A DNA stretch of 64,000 nt from Crossaster papposus (Eukaryota; Echinodermata; Asteroidea; Velatida; Solasteridae): positions 310,001 through 374,000 of the forward strand of contig JBAIAA010000118.1 in the NCBI GenBank assembly GCA_037893245.1, given 5' to 3'. The translations under genes were made by a program, and so were the position numbers. Shown in pieces: positions 49,201 through 56,153 of this stretch (its first letter is position 1; every line of letters starts with the position of its first letter). The notes below the pieces were generated by a model, which saw only the letters and a list, made by a program, of their open reading frames with translations, searched no databases and was not told the origin of the DNA.

Positions 49201-50059
49201 AACAAATAACCTCGATCCTCCAAAATCGTCATTTTGATAAATACCCAAGTAACCTTAATCCTGCAAAATCATCCAGCAGTTATGATCTGGATCCTGCATT
49301 ATCCTCCAGTGGCAAAAAACCTAAACGCCCTCAATTCTGCAAAATTCTTCAATGCATCAACTTCCAAGTGCCTTCAATCCTGCAAAATCCTGCATTTTGC
49401 GAAGAGGATTTTAGAGGATTTTAAATGGTTAGGGATTATACAACAATTTATCACACACCCAAGGAGGTAAGGGTTGAACATCTGTGATTTAAAGGGATCT
49501 TATACAATTGGTAATTACTCCAAAAATTAATGGCAATACAAACTTACTTGGTAAGAAGTACAGCAGCTTTGGATAGTATAATGCATTTTTAGAAACTTTT
49601 CACTTCGAAGTACTGCGGTTATGTAGAAAGATATCACTTTTTATCCTCAACAATTTGAATCTGAGAAGTATTACTGCAGTGACATTTCTTAGATTGTGTA
49701 TTCCAATGCAGATTGTTCTTCCTGCGTGGACATAACCGCTCCAGATTTTCGGCAATATCTCAAAATCACTACCACCGTTTGAAATGAAATTTTTACAGGT
49801 TATTTTTTTGGTATATATTTATAACTATATATAGGATTGAAACAAACAGTGGGTTCCAATTACCAAACGTATACGACCCCCTTAAAATTGTAATTATACT
49901 GACCCTGATGTAGTCACCAGTGACCTCGTCCTCTGTGCCTTCTTCAAACTTGACCTTGTACTCATGGCCTTTAATGCCAAGGATCATGGCCGGGTACCAG
50001 AGCGCGCTGCCCGGCCATTTCACCATCACTTTCTCCCCTGCATCATACTTTTGAGACAT
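34103..50059 (-). CDS. LBR: Lamin B receptor / delta-14 sterol reductase (12 coding exons)
   Basis: Inner nuclear membrane protein that binds lamins and chromatin and reduces the C14 double bond of sterol intermediates with NADPH. Coding exons (minus strand): 50059-49904, 48802-48542, 47401-47269, 45290-45094, 43915-43861, 42865-42671, 41476-41373, 40291-40169, 39286-39112, 38197-38117, 36705-36583, 34263-34103. All have GT-AG borders and compatible phases, giving 587 residues against about 615 in human. Residues 1-52 form a Tudor domain; 53-139 an RS-rich linker with a Q5 run; from about 184 the multi-pass reductase domain. Both ERG4/ERG24 signatures are present: [17 protein letters not shown] (from 333) and [17 protein letters not shown] (from 552). 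[15 protein letters not shown] is at 509-523. N519 and R555 align with human N547 and R583, needed for sterol reductase activity, so an active enzyme is likely. Unlike TM7SF2, it has the Tudor-RS head. Confidence 0.95.
34264..34312 (-). repeat. CT-rich microsatellite serving as polypyrimidine tract
   Basis: On the minus strand (CTCTC)n runs into the CTACAG acceptor of the last LBR exon. Length variation here could affect splicing. Confidence 0.6.
34731..35117. mobile_element. MITE family B (TTAAAGGTAG ends), copy 1
   Basis: Ends TTAAAGGTAG…CTACCTTTAA; internal landmarks GCAGATATCGAAAA, AGGCATCCAGCAAAA, the GC-rich CGCCGGACGGCGATCGCG and GGACAGGTCAGTTAA. About 385 bases, TTAA at both ends, non-coding. 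Confidence 0.82.
35306..35812. mobile_element. hAT-type non-autonomous element with 8 bp target duplication
   Basis: TAGGGCTGT…ACAGCCCTA inverted ends are flanked by GTTGCAAC on both sides (35298-35305 and 35813-35820). An 8 bp duplication and TAGGG-type ends are hAT hallmarks. 507 bases, no transposase coding capacity. Confidence 0.85.
35922..36307. mobile_element. MITE family C (TTAAAGGGATCGTATACG ends), copy 1
   Basis: TTAAAGGGATC…GATCCCTTTAA. Internal landmarks GGAGCGGTTATGTCCACGC and GAGAAACGTCACTGCAGTAA. About 386 bases; TTAA both ends. Inserted inside the duplicated segment next to LBR exon 11. Confidence 0.85.
36308..36472 (-). pseudogene. LBR: Partial tandem copy of LBR exon 11 with its splice donor
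   Basis: About 165 bases repeat the stretch 36473-36638, including the 3' end of exon 11 (…[12 protein letters not shown]) and the GTAAGTACGG donor, with several substitutions. No acceptor or upstream exon part is copied, so it should not be spliced as a complete exon. Treated as a decoy fragment. Confidence 0.75.
36583..36705 (-). CDS. LBR: LBR coding exon 11
   Basis: [20 protein letters not shown] then [20 protein letters not shown]. Contains N519, equivalent to human N547. The acceptor is CCTAG before GTTCC: an acceptor seven bases further in would break the frame with exon 10. Donor GTAAGT. The 3' part of the exon and its donor are tandemly duplicated at 36417-36450. Confidence 0.93.
36706..38116. 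other. LBR intron 10, mostly unassigned
   Basis: Contains repeated GTAGGAGAAAA-like pentamer runs (36800-36870) and AT-rich DNA; a cluster of CGTCGCAAG/GCGACGCGT motifs near 37440-37520 is self-complementary in parts. No exon seen. Confidence 0.5.
38117..38197 (-). CDS. LBR: LBR coding exon 10 (81 bases)
   Basis: [20 protein letters not shown] then YSLKFA. The FR-x-x-NSQKN-x-FR motif is conserved and implicated in NADPH binding in this family. Short; found by reading the minus strand between known exons. Acceptor TATACAG, donor GTAAGT. Confidence 0.93.
38354..38561. mobile_element. MITE family D (TTAACCAGTTCGCGCC ends), copy 1
   Basis: TTAACCAGTTCGCGCC…GGCGCGAACTGGTTAA with internal GGCCTTGCTCG and CGTGGCGTGTTTAT-type motifs. 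TTAA at both ends. Confidence 0.82.
38927..39076 (+). pseudogene. LINE fragment, C-terminal end of reverse transcriptase ORF
   Basis: One plus-strand frame reads [20 protein letters not shown] then [23 protein letters not shown]. This is the typical C-terminal tail (S-Y-G-x-R-A-F…A-P-x-x-W-x-x-L-P…F-K-x-x-L-K-x-x-L-F) of CR1/jockey-like non-LTR retrotransposons. The rest of the element is absent. It lies in the LBR intron between exons 9 and 10, opposite in strand, close to the exon 9 donor. Confidence 0.72.
39112..39286 (-). CDS. LBR: LBR coding exon 9
   Basis: [20 protein letters not shown], then [20 protein letters not shown], ending near [20 protein letters not shown] is among the best conserved stretches of C14 reductases. 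Acceptor TACACAG, donor GTAAGT. Confidence 0.95.
39307..39705. mobile_element. MITE family C, copy 2
   Basis: Inverted orientation relative to copy 1; the right end CGTATACGATCCCTTTAA is intact and the left end is eroded. Internal GAGAAGCGTTACTGCAGTGA and CCGCTCCAGATTTTC match. Confidence 0.8.
40169..40291 (-). CDS. LBR: LBR coding exon 8
   Basis: [20 protein letters not shown] followed by [21 protein letters not shown], 41 codons with phase 0 at both ends. [10 protein letters not shown] is a strongly conserved membrane segment of the family. Acceptor CTTCAG, donor GTTAGT. Confidence 0.94.
40860..41315 (+). pseudogene. Possible LINE 3' end
   Basis: Encodes [17 protein letters not shown] and stop, a LINE-like tail, followed by a 3'-UTR-like stretch with GGGGGCCCATGCTTATAAGC and TGTGGAAATAAACTATGAAC near 41290. 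The assignment rests on resemblance to CR1-like 3' ends and is tentative. Confidence 0.45.
41373..41476 (-). CDS. LBR: LBR coding exon 7 (ERG4/ERG24 signature 1)
   Basis: [20 protein letters not shown] followed by [14 protein letters not shown]. Carries the first sterol reductase signature and the RPGLIGW motif of the sterol-binding region. Acceptor TTTCAG, donor GTAAGT. Confidence 0.95.
42156..42546. mobile_element. MITE family B, copy 2
   Basis: TTAAAGGGTAGGATACACC…GTGTATCTTACCTTTAAA with the usual internal landmarks. Confidence 0.85.
42671..42865 (-). CDS. LBR: LBR coding exon 6
   Basis: [20 protein letters not shown]…[26 protein letters not shown]: two membrane spans and the hydrophilic loop leading to the first family signature. 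Acceptor GGCCAG, donor GTAAGT. Confidence 0.93.
43132..43528. mobile_element. MITE family B, copy 3
   Basis: Same ends and landmarks; the GC-rich core has decayed (CGCCGGACTACAATCGCG). Confidence 0.82.
43529..43805. mobile_element. MITE family B, truncated copy 4 abutting copy 3
   Basis: Inverted relative to copy 3; retains the inner part and the AATGGTGTATACGACCTTTAA end, lacks the other terminus. Copies 3 and 4 lie end to end. Confidence 0.72.
43861..43915 (-). CDS. LBR: LBR coding exon 5 (55 bases)
   Basis: [18 protein letters not shown] plus one base: the G-x-P-L-x-x-G-x-R-L-x-Y-R-x-N-G loop common to sterol C14 reductases. Too short to show as an open frame. Acceptor CATAG, donor GTAAGC, phases match both neighbours. 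Confidence 0.9.
44117..44430. repeat. Polypurine GTAGAAAAA-type microsatellite
   Basis: About 300 bases of GTAGAAAAA/GTAGGAAAA units, nearly all purines on the plus strand. Three minus-strand open frames here are F/L/S-rich artefacts. Pure purine-pyrimidine strands can form triplex DNA. It lies in the LBR intron between exons 4 and 5. Confidence 0.9.
45094..45290 (-). CDS. LBR: LBR coding exon 4 (first membrane spans)
   Basis: Begins [18 protein letters not shown], a membrane span, then a loop with three cysteines, then [16 protein letters not shown], a second span. Acceptor AATAG, donor GTGAGT. The DNA is GC-richer than the introns around it, as for most exons of this gene. Confidence 0.93.
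45517..46282. mobile_element. Two MITE family B copies joined head to head
   Basis: Copy 5 (45517-45903) and copy 6 (45901-46282) are inverted relative to each other and share a TTTAAA junction at about 45900, forming one large imperfect palindrome of about 766 bases. Confidence 0.85.
46526..46910. mobile_element. MITE family B, copy 7
   Basis: TTAAAGGTAGGATACACC…GTGTATCCTACCTTTAA, well preserved, with CGCCGTCCGGCGATCGCG core. Confidence 0.86.
47269..47401 (-). CDS. LBR: LBR coding exon 3 (linker to first membrane span)
   Basis: Residues 140-183 plus one base: SATEVYSY…[11 protein letters not shown]. The FGG motif before the first membrane segment is conserved in the LBR/sterol reductase family. 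Acceptor TTTACAG, donor GTATGC. The second globular region of vertebrate LBR is shortened here. Confidence 0.9.
47802..48044. mobile_element. MITE family D, copy 2
   Basis: CCAGTTCGCGTCGG…CGCGAACTGGTTAA. Its right TTAA is shared with the family B copy that follows. Confidence 0.75.
48041..48487. mobile_element. MITE family B, copy 8, with duplicated end
   Basis: Starts TTAAAGGTAG. The last roughly 55 bases (CCACCCATTCCTGATAATTC through ACCAATGGTGTATC) are repeated in tandem at about 48379-48487. Confidence 0.78.
48542..48802 (-). CDS. LBR: LBR coding exon 2 (RS-rich linker)
   Basis: Residues 53-139: repeated [11 protein letters not shown] motifs, as in the LBR RS domain that is phosphorylated by SR-protein kinases and binds chromatin/RNA. 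A Q5 stretch and a basic S/T-rich segment ending KRIVASK follow. Acceptor TTTGCAG, donor GTTAGC. Phase 0 at both ends. Confidence 0.93.
49489..49886. mobile_element. MITE family C, copy 3
   Basis: TTTAAAGGGATC…GTATACGACCCCCTTAAAA. It ends 18 bases from the splice donor of LBR coding exon 1. Confidence 0.83.
49904..50059 (-). CDS. LBR: LBR coding exon 1 (Tudor domain)
   Basis: Encodes residues 1-52, starting [20 protein letters not shown]. The Tudor fold of vertebrate LBR binds histone H4K20 methyl marks, so this part should contact chromatin. The ATG is preceded by a likely acceptor (TCCTGCAG at 50073-50080), meaning translation starts in the second exon, as in human LBR. The donor is GTCAGT, a weaker variant. 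A MITE begins only about 17 bases into the intron. Confidence 0.93.
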
Positions 50060-50102
50060 TCTGAAGTGAAGGCTGCAGGAATAAAGTTGGTTATAATTAT
50101 AT

Positions 50103-50233
50103 ACAGTCCCTAGTTTTTCGTATACATGACTATACCCTTTTCTATAGGACCCTATCTAGATGAGATTATTAACCAATAATTTTGGTTAATATAGAAAAAG
50201 GTATAAAAGTCGTATGCGAAGAACTAGGGACTG
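50103..50233. mobile_element. Foldback MITE (ACAGTCCCTAG ends), copy 1
   Basis: ACAGTCCCTAGTTTTTCGTA…TAGGGACTG with paired TACC…TTTTCTATA / TATAGAAAAAGGTA. Lies in the presumed first LBR intron. Confidence 0.82.
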
Positions 50234-50287
50234 CAAAGTCTGTACACAATCAACTAGGATTGTATCCATTTTTTTGGGGTGAATTAT

Positions 50288-50768
50288 GGCTGTCGACCGT
50301 CGTTGGTCTTCATACGTTCCGCGCGTATTGAGTTTCCTTTGTCTGTGTCGGCAACCAGTTATATTATGTAAAAATAGTAGGGTTACGGTCACATAAAAAT
50401 AGCCACTTTGTTAATGTAGAGGGCACTGTACAACTACAAGCTAGCCGTCAAAATATTGTTTAGGCTAGAGTACTCGTCAACGTGCCGATGTATGTCTATG
50501 TATACACGGTATAACGCCACCATGCTCACGGGCCGGGTCTACGTTTAGGCCTACTTTAATTTTGACGGCGCCGGCTAAATATCCACTTTCTTAATTTATT
50601 TTATGCTATATTGAAATTATAGCTCTATGGACAAATATCAAAGTGGCTATTTTTACAGGACCGTAACCGGAAACCCTACTATTTTTACGTGATATAACTG
50701 GTTCCCGACACAGACAAGGGAAACTCAATACGCGCGGAACGTATGAAGACCAACGACGGTTGACAGCC
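50288..50768. repeat. Long inverted repeat, about 125-base arms
   Basis: Left arm 50288-50410 (GGCTGTCGACCGTCGTTGG…AAAAATAGCCACTTTG) pairs with 50639-50768. The similarity continues outward on both sides to GTATCCATTT, interrupted by the element at 50780-50959. Confidence 0.85.
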
Positions 50769-50779
50769 TAGGCCTAATT

Positions 50780-50959
50780 AATAAGGTGTTTCACGGTAAT
50801 ATGCGCCATCTTGTTCACGGGGCAAAAAGAACACGCGTTGCTAGACGCGCGCACATTTTAGAATGAACGCATGATGACGTGGAAGCGATGGGTACACAGC
50901 AACGCATGTAAATTTGTCCCCTGAACAAGATGGCGCATATTACCCTGAAACACCTTATT
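50780..50959. mobile_element. Foldback element nested in the inverted repeat
   Basis: AATAAGGTGTTTCACGGTAA…TTACCCTGAAACACCTTATT with arms of about 40 bases (GCGCCATCTTGTTCA paired). Its insertion splits the right outer arm of the larger palindrome. Confidence 0.82.
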
Positions 50960-50981
50960 CACCAAAATAAATGGATACAGA

Positions 50982-51135
50982 CTAGTCCCTATAGTTTTTC
51001 GTATACATGACTTTTATACCTTTTTCTATAAACCAAAATTATTGGTTAATAATCTCATACTCAGTCACACTGTGACTCACAGGGTCTTTATAGAAAAAGG
51101 TGTAAAAGTCGTGTAAACGAAAAACTAGGGACTGT
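50982..51135. mobile_element. Foldback MITE (ACAGTCCCTAG ends), copy 2
   Basis: Second copy of the 50103-50233 family, with an extra central stretch around TCACACTGTGA. The two copies flank the large inverted repeat. Confidence 0.82.
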
Positions 51136-51573
51136 AATTGTAAACAATTAACTAGGGAATGCGCATGCGCAACCAGAACTCGCGTACAAATAGCAAAAAT
51201 ACGTAAAAATAGCCACGGCCGAAAAATATAGGGGGCCGGCCAAAACGTTACTCGTTAGGCCTAATTTTCTAATTCAAAACATAACAAAATATAAAAAACA
51301 ATTTACAAATCTGTTTGGATTTACAACCACCAAAATGACCATTATTTTTCTGTTGTTTAGTAATATAATATTAAAGGTTGTTGCGGTTTATTGACGAAGT
51401 GGAACATTCATGCATTGTTAACGTGAACAACAAGCAGCTAAATGCGTGTAATTCCGACACTCACAGGACATGAAGTCTTGTTGAAGAAAGCACAATGTTA
51501 ATCTATTTATTCGTTTAACTTGATTTCAGTTTACAAAAATGTCTAAAAATTGAAAAGTGATTTTAATTCTTAC

Positions 51574-51780
51574 CTTAATTATAATTCTGGTATAAAATTA
51601 AAAAACGAACAAACGATCACTTGCAAAAACCTCATTCAAAATACAGAAACAACGTACACATGCACACACGCTACTGATTTAACGGCAATTTCACATTCGC
51701 GGTTCCACAGCGGGAAGGACGCTGATTGGCTGCGTCTAACAAGGGTTAAAGGTACGGGACGTTGATTGGACATTGTGAGC
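51574..51780 (-). promoter_or_regulatory. LBR: Probable LBR promoter and non-coding first exon
   Basis: On the minus strand two CCAAT motifs (TCCAATCAACG near 51770 and AGCCAATCAGCG near 51728) precede a stretch ending in the donor AAG|GTAAGAATT, exon end at 51574. It would splice to the acceptor at 50073, just before the coding ATG. No TATA box is obvious. A non-coding first exon is known for vertebrate LBR; here it is inferred only from these signals. Confidence 0.45.
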
Positions 51781-51866
51781 GATTTATGCTAATTATTTTC
51801 TCGTGGGCGTGCGTATGCAAGCGCGCAGCTGTCGAAACACAAACTACGGAGAACATAAATAATGCT

Positions 51867-52111
51867 GGGCCAATTTCATAGAGCTGCTAAGCACACAAAT
51901 TTGCTTAGCATGAAAATTCTACCGTGACAAAAACAGGGTTAATTACGAACTAAATTTTCAGGTGATGTATATTGTTTGTGACTGGTATTCAGCTGGTTTT
52001 TGCTTAGCATCAAAAGCACATGGAGTTTTGGCTGGTAACCTGCTTACTGAGCACGATTTTTTTTGTGCTAAGCAAATTTGTGTGCTTAGCAGCTCTATGA
52101 AATTTGCCCCT
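51867..52111. mobile_element. MITE family A, copy 4
   Basis: GGGCCAATTTCATAGAGCTG…AGCTCTATGAAATTTGCCCC. Confidence 0.84.
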
Positions 52112-52315
52112 GTTTACCGCGCGCTAGTCGCTTATAAAAGCATGGAGGATTTTTTGTTTTAACGAATAAATTTAAAAGGAAATTCAAGAGATCTCCGTTC
52201 CTATTCCTCCATGATACACCAGGAGTGTTTACTTGATTTTTTGATTGAGCAAAATATGGTTAAATCTTTCAGAAAATTTGAAAAGCATCTAGCAGAATTG
52301 TTGCAATTTATATCT

Positions 52316-52557
52316 GGGGCCAATTTCATAGAGCTGTTAAGCACACAAAAAAATGCTTAACATGAACATTCTTCCTAATCAAAAACAGGGTTACAAACCA
52401 AATTTTTAGGTCACTAAATTGTTTCGGAGTTATATTCAGTTGGTTTTTGCTTAGCATGAAATGCACATTGAGTTTTGGCTGGCAACCCGTAGTTTTAGCA
52501 AGACTTTTTGGTGCTAAGCAAATTTTGGTGCTTAGCAGCTCTATGAAATTGGCCCCT
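52316..52557. mobile_element. MITE family A, copy 5
   Basis: GGGGCCAATTTCATAGAGCT…AGCTCTATGAAATTGGCCCC; about 30-base arms are almost perfect. Confidence 0.87.
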
Positions 52558-52580
52558 GGTGAAGAAAAAACAAACGGACT

Positions 52581-52822
52581 GGGCCCAATTTCATAGAGCT
52601 GCTAAGCAAACAAAATTGCTTAGCACAAAAAGTTTTGCTCATTAAAAACCGGCTACTAGCCAAAATTATACATGTTTTTCATGCTAAGCAAGAAAACAGC
52701 TGATTATCAATCCAGAACAATAAAGATCAGGTAAAAATTTGGTCTGTAACCTTGTTTTTGCCAAGGACAAATTGTCATGCTAAGCAAATTGTTGTGCTTA
52801 GCAGCTCTTTGAAATTGGTCCC
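52581..52822. mobile_element. MITE family A, copy 6
   Basis: GGGCCCAATTTCATAGAGCT…AGCTCTTTGAAATTGGTCCC; 24 bases from copy 5 and inverted relative to it in its internal motifs. Confidence 0.85.
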
Positions 52823-53819
52823 TGATCAGTACCATGATGAAGGAATTATAGGTTCAATAATCTGTTTGTGGTCAGAACATACATGTACATGTATATAATA
52901 GCATTTTGTGTAGATGCCTATTATAAGTGACAGAACAGAGCTATAAATTGGAGCACAAAAAAATCAGTTAAAAGTTGAAACAAAACGTAAACAAACAAAA
53001 TACAAATTGATCAAAGTCTGGCATGTTAATGAAAAATCGAGCTTGCATTTTTTATTTAAACTTATCATATTAAGTTGAATAATTTCATCAGGATTACACT
53101 TTCATGAACAGATAAATAATTAATAGCAATGTAAAAGTAGACGTGACTACAAATAAACATCAGTGAAGATACCCAAAACTAGTAGAAGATTGTACTTTAA
53201 ATTAAAAATTGTGAAGCTGTGATTTCGAGTTCTTTTTCGAAAGTAAATTGAATTGACTATAACGATTAATACAATTTTAATACTATTTTGATAAAGAACA
53301 ATTTCTCCCATGATCCATTATAAGAGGCATTGTTAATTAAATGTATACTATTCTGCTTGTAATCTATTCCTAATGGCAAAAAATATACATATTTTGTAAG
53401 AGTTACAACAGTTATTGCTTCAGGTTTTGGGGTACAGTACTCATCAAAAATATCTAAGATAATTTGAATTATACGATGAGATCAACATAATGTTGACATT
53501 TTAAAACCCAAACTGTATGTTAAACAATACATTTATGCACAGGTTTTTTATGGTGGCGTGACAAATAGTGGTCATAAAAATGACATGTTGGTAAATAAAC
53601 CACACTTAAAAAAATTAATTGATAAATCAAGTTCATTTTGAAATAAAGATTTTGACAGATGGAGTATTAAAGATATATTCATATTTAAATTTAGTACAAA
53701 TTACAGTAAACTTAAATCCAACAAATAACATATTCATTGCAAAGGTTGCACGAGCTGTACATTTCTTAAGTAAATGAACTAGTTAATACAGGCTTTATGA
53801 TTCAAATATTAGGGGATTT
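52823..53819. other. AT-rich intergenic DNA, nothing recognised
   Basis: No exon, RNA or repeat element is seen. Confidence 0.5.
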
Positions 53820-54960
53820 AACTCACAATCGTATTTCTGTAAATGATACAGGAATTGCTTCTACATGTATTAGGATATAGAAATAAACATATCACAAAAA
53901 GTAAGTTCCCCTAAATAATTTCTAAAGTAACAATTTAAGATTAGACCTAGCATAGAATATACCTATGGTTATCAGGGAAATGTTGAGTGAAGATTGAAGA
54001 CATTCATTGTTTTATGGTTGACTGAACACAAATTGACGAAATCCCCAAAGGTCAAAGTTCACAAGAGTGGTTTCATGACTTCATTCGATTGTGAAACAAC
54101 AAAACAACTGGGGCCAATTTCATAAAACATGTAAGCACAAAAATGTGCTTAGCACAAACAAGTCTTGCTCAGTAAAAACAGGTTATCGGTCCAAACTCTA
54201 TGTGTTTTTTTCATTCAAAGCAAAAAAGAGCTGAATACCAGTCACAAACAATAAACATCAACTGAAATTTTGGTTTGTAACCCTGTTTTTTACAAGGACG
54301 AATTTTCATGCTAAGCAAATTTTGGTGCTTACACGTTTTATGAAATTGGCCCCTGTTCAGTAATGGGTGTATCCACCACGCTTTACAATGACCTCTAGAT
54401 ATCATCTCCTTGTGGTATTAATGAATCTGCTCACCAACTTGTGTCAAGTCAGCCACAATGCAGTCTTCATTGATTCAAGCATTCACAGAACACTTCCACT
54501 GATCCCAAAGATGCACAATTTTTGCAGGAGGAATGGATGGCTAATCCTCAGCAGTGGGTGAGCAGACTCATCAATACCATGATGAGACAATGCCTAGAGG
54601 TGATTGGAAGGTGTGGTAGATACACACAATACTGAACAGTTGTTTTGTTGTTTCACATCAAAGAAGTCATGAAATCACTCTGTGAACTTTGACCTTGGGT
54701 GATATTGTCTTCAATTTGTGCTCATCAGTCAACCCATAGAGCAAGGAACAGAAGTCATGGACGGTGGCAACCTTAACACAACATTTCCCTGATAACCATA
54801 GGTATATTCTATACCAGGTATTAATCTGTAGAAATTGTTACAATTATGAAGTTATTCAGAGGAGAACTTACTTTTTGAGATGTGTTTAGTTCAAAACAAA
54901 TTAGTATCTATAAACATTGGATACCTCTTACAGAAATAGACTTTAAAGCAGAAAAATTTA
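53820..54960. repeat. Large diverged inverted duplication enclosing a family A MITE
   Basis: Left arm about 53820-54110 and right arm about 54636-54960 are reverse complements with many differences. Landmarks are AAAAAGTAAGTTCCCCT, CCTATGGTTATCAGGGAAAT, AGGTCAAAGTTCACA and GTGAAACAACAAAACAACTG and their complements. It may be an old foldback transposon. Confidence 0.8.
54110..54353. mobile_element. MITE family A, copy 7
   Basis: GGGGCCAATTTCATAAAACA…TTTTATGAAATTGGCCCC, lying at the inner edge of the left arm of the inverted duplication. Confidence 0.85.
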
Positions 54961-56010
54961 ATTGTCAACAATTAGTGGGGCAAATGGAGGAAACATTTTG
55001 ATTAAAAAAGCATAAATTTTGGAACACAGTCGGAGTCATATAAGGCCATCAAAGATTTGTCCTTTTAAGAAATATAGGTCAAACTTAATAAGTAATGGCA
55101 GCCATTTAAAAAAAACAAAAAAAAAACTACTTGCCAAAATTAAGATATCTTGTATCAATTTTTTCTTTTAGAAAGATTTTTCATCCATTGGTATAGTTAG
55201 TTTGGGCCTCAGAATAGTGGAGGTATGTTTGTCCATTGAGATATGCTTTTCCGTTGTGGTGTTTTGTTTTGTGTTTTGTGGGTTTTTTTTTTTTTTTTTT
55301 TGGGGGGGGGGGCAAACTGTGTGAGAGTTGATTAGTATTTTATAAAGTGAACTAGACTCCGAATACCCAGGACGTTCAGTGGCGTTTCTAGGTTTTAACT
55401 AAGGGGAAGGGGAGGTTTAACCCCCCCCCCCTAGATCCGCACTGACGTTGGGTTAAAGTTAACAAACCAAAATGTTGTACCAACACAAACTCCTTAGGCT
55501 AAAGAGAGTGGAACCCCTTTATGCAGCACACTTAATACCGGGGTGATTAGGAATAACAAATTTAATTGAGGTTCAATATTTTTTATTCAAGGTAATTGGA
55601 AAATGCTAAGAAACGTCAGGTTTGGCTAGTGCTGGTCACATTTTGTCAATTTATTTTACTTATCCTGTATATTTGTGTCTAAATAATAGCAAATGTATGT
55701 ATTTTTTTTTTAGAATATCATAATAAAAATTGGTATTACCATATACAACCCTTTTTGCAAAGAGAAACATAACTTAATCAGTAATCCAGTTAATACACTT
55801 CTACATCGCGGTTCAAAACAAAAATATTTGCAATAATTAGCAAAACTCACTTATGTTTACAGAAAGCGTCTTATTTATTGAGCGGCCGTTTCTTACAGAT
55901 ATACAAAAACCACCTAATAATTAAATTAAAAAAGAAATACTATAAACAACAACATAATCTTGATACAGTTTTGTCTAATTAAAATTCATTAGTATAATAT
56001 GATAATTAAA
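54961..56010. other. Intergenic DNA with homopolymer tracts
   Basis: Contains T- and G-runs (55286-55312) and a C-run (about 55420-55430); no gene seen. Confidence 0.5.
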
Positions 56011-56153
56011 ATGTGGTTGGCTGGTTTTAAACACAACGTGCGTTTAAAACCATAGGCCTGTACGCGTTAATGCCCGAGCCGAAGGCGAGGGCATTAACAA
56101 TGTCCAGGCCCATGAGCCGGTTTTAAACGTACATTTAATTCCGTCCAACCACA
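56011..56153. mobile_element. Foldback element with CCCGAGCC/GGCGAGGG hairpin core
   Basis: Outer arms TGTGGTTGG…CCAACCACA, middle arms GGTTTTAAAC, and an inner hairpin GTTAATGCCC (56066-56075) / GGGCATTAAC (56089-56098). The inner core is similar in design to the hairpins at 1-71 and 27790-27894. Confidence 0.72.

Noticed and set aside
54367-54561. 64-codon frame inside the inverted duplication
   Set aside because: No splice signals, no family resemblance, not matched on the other arm.
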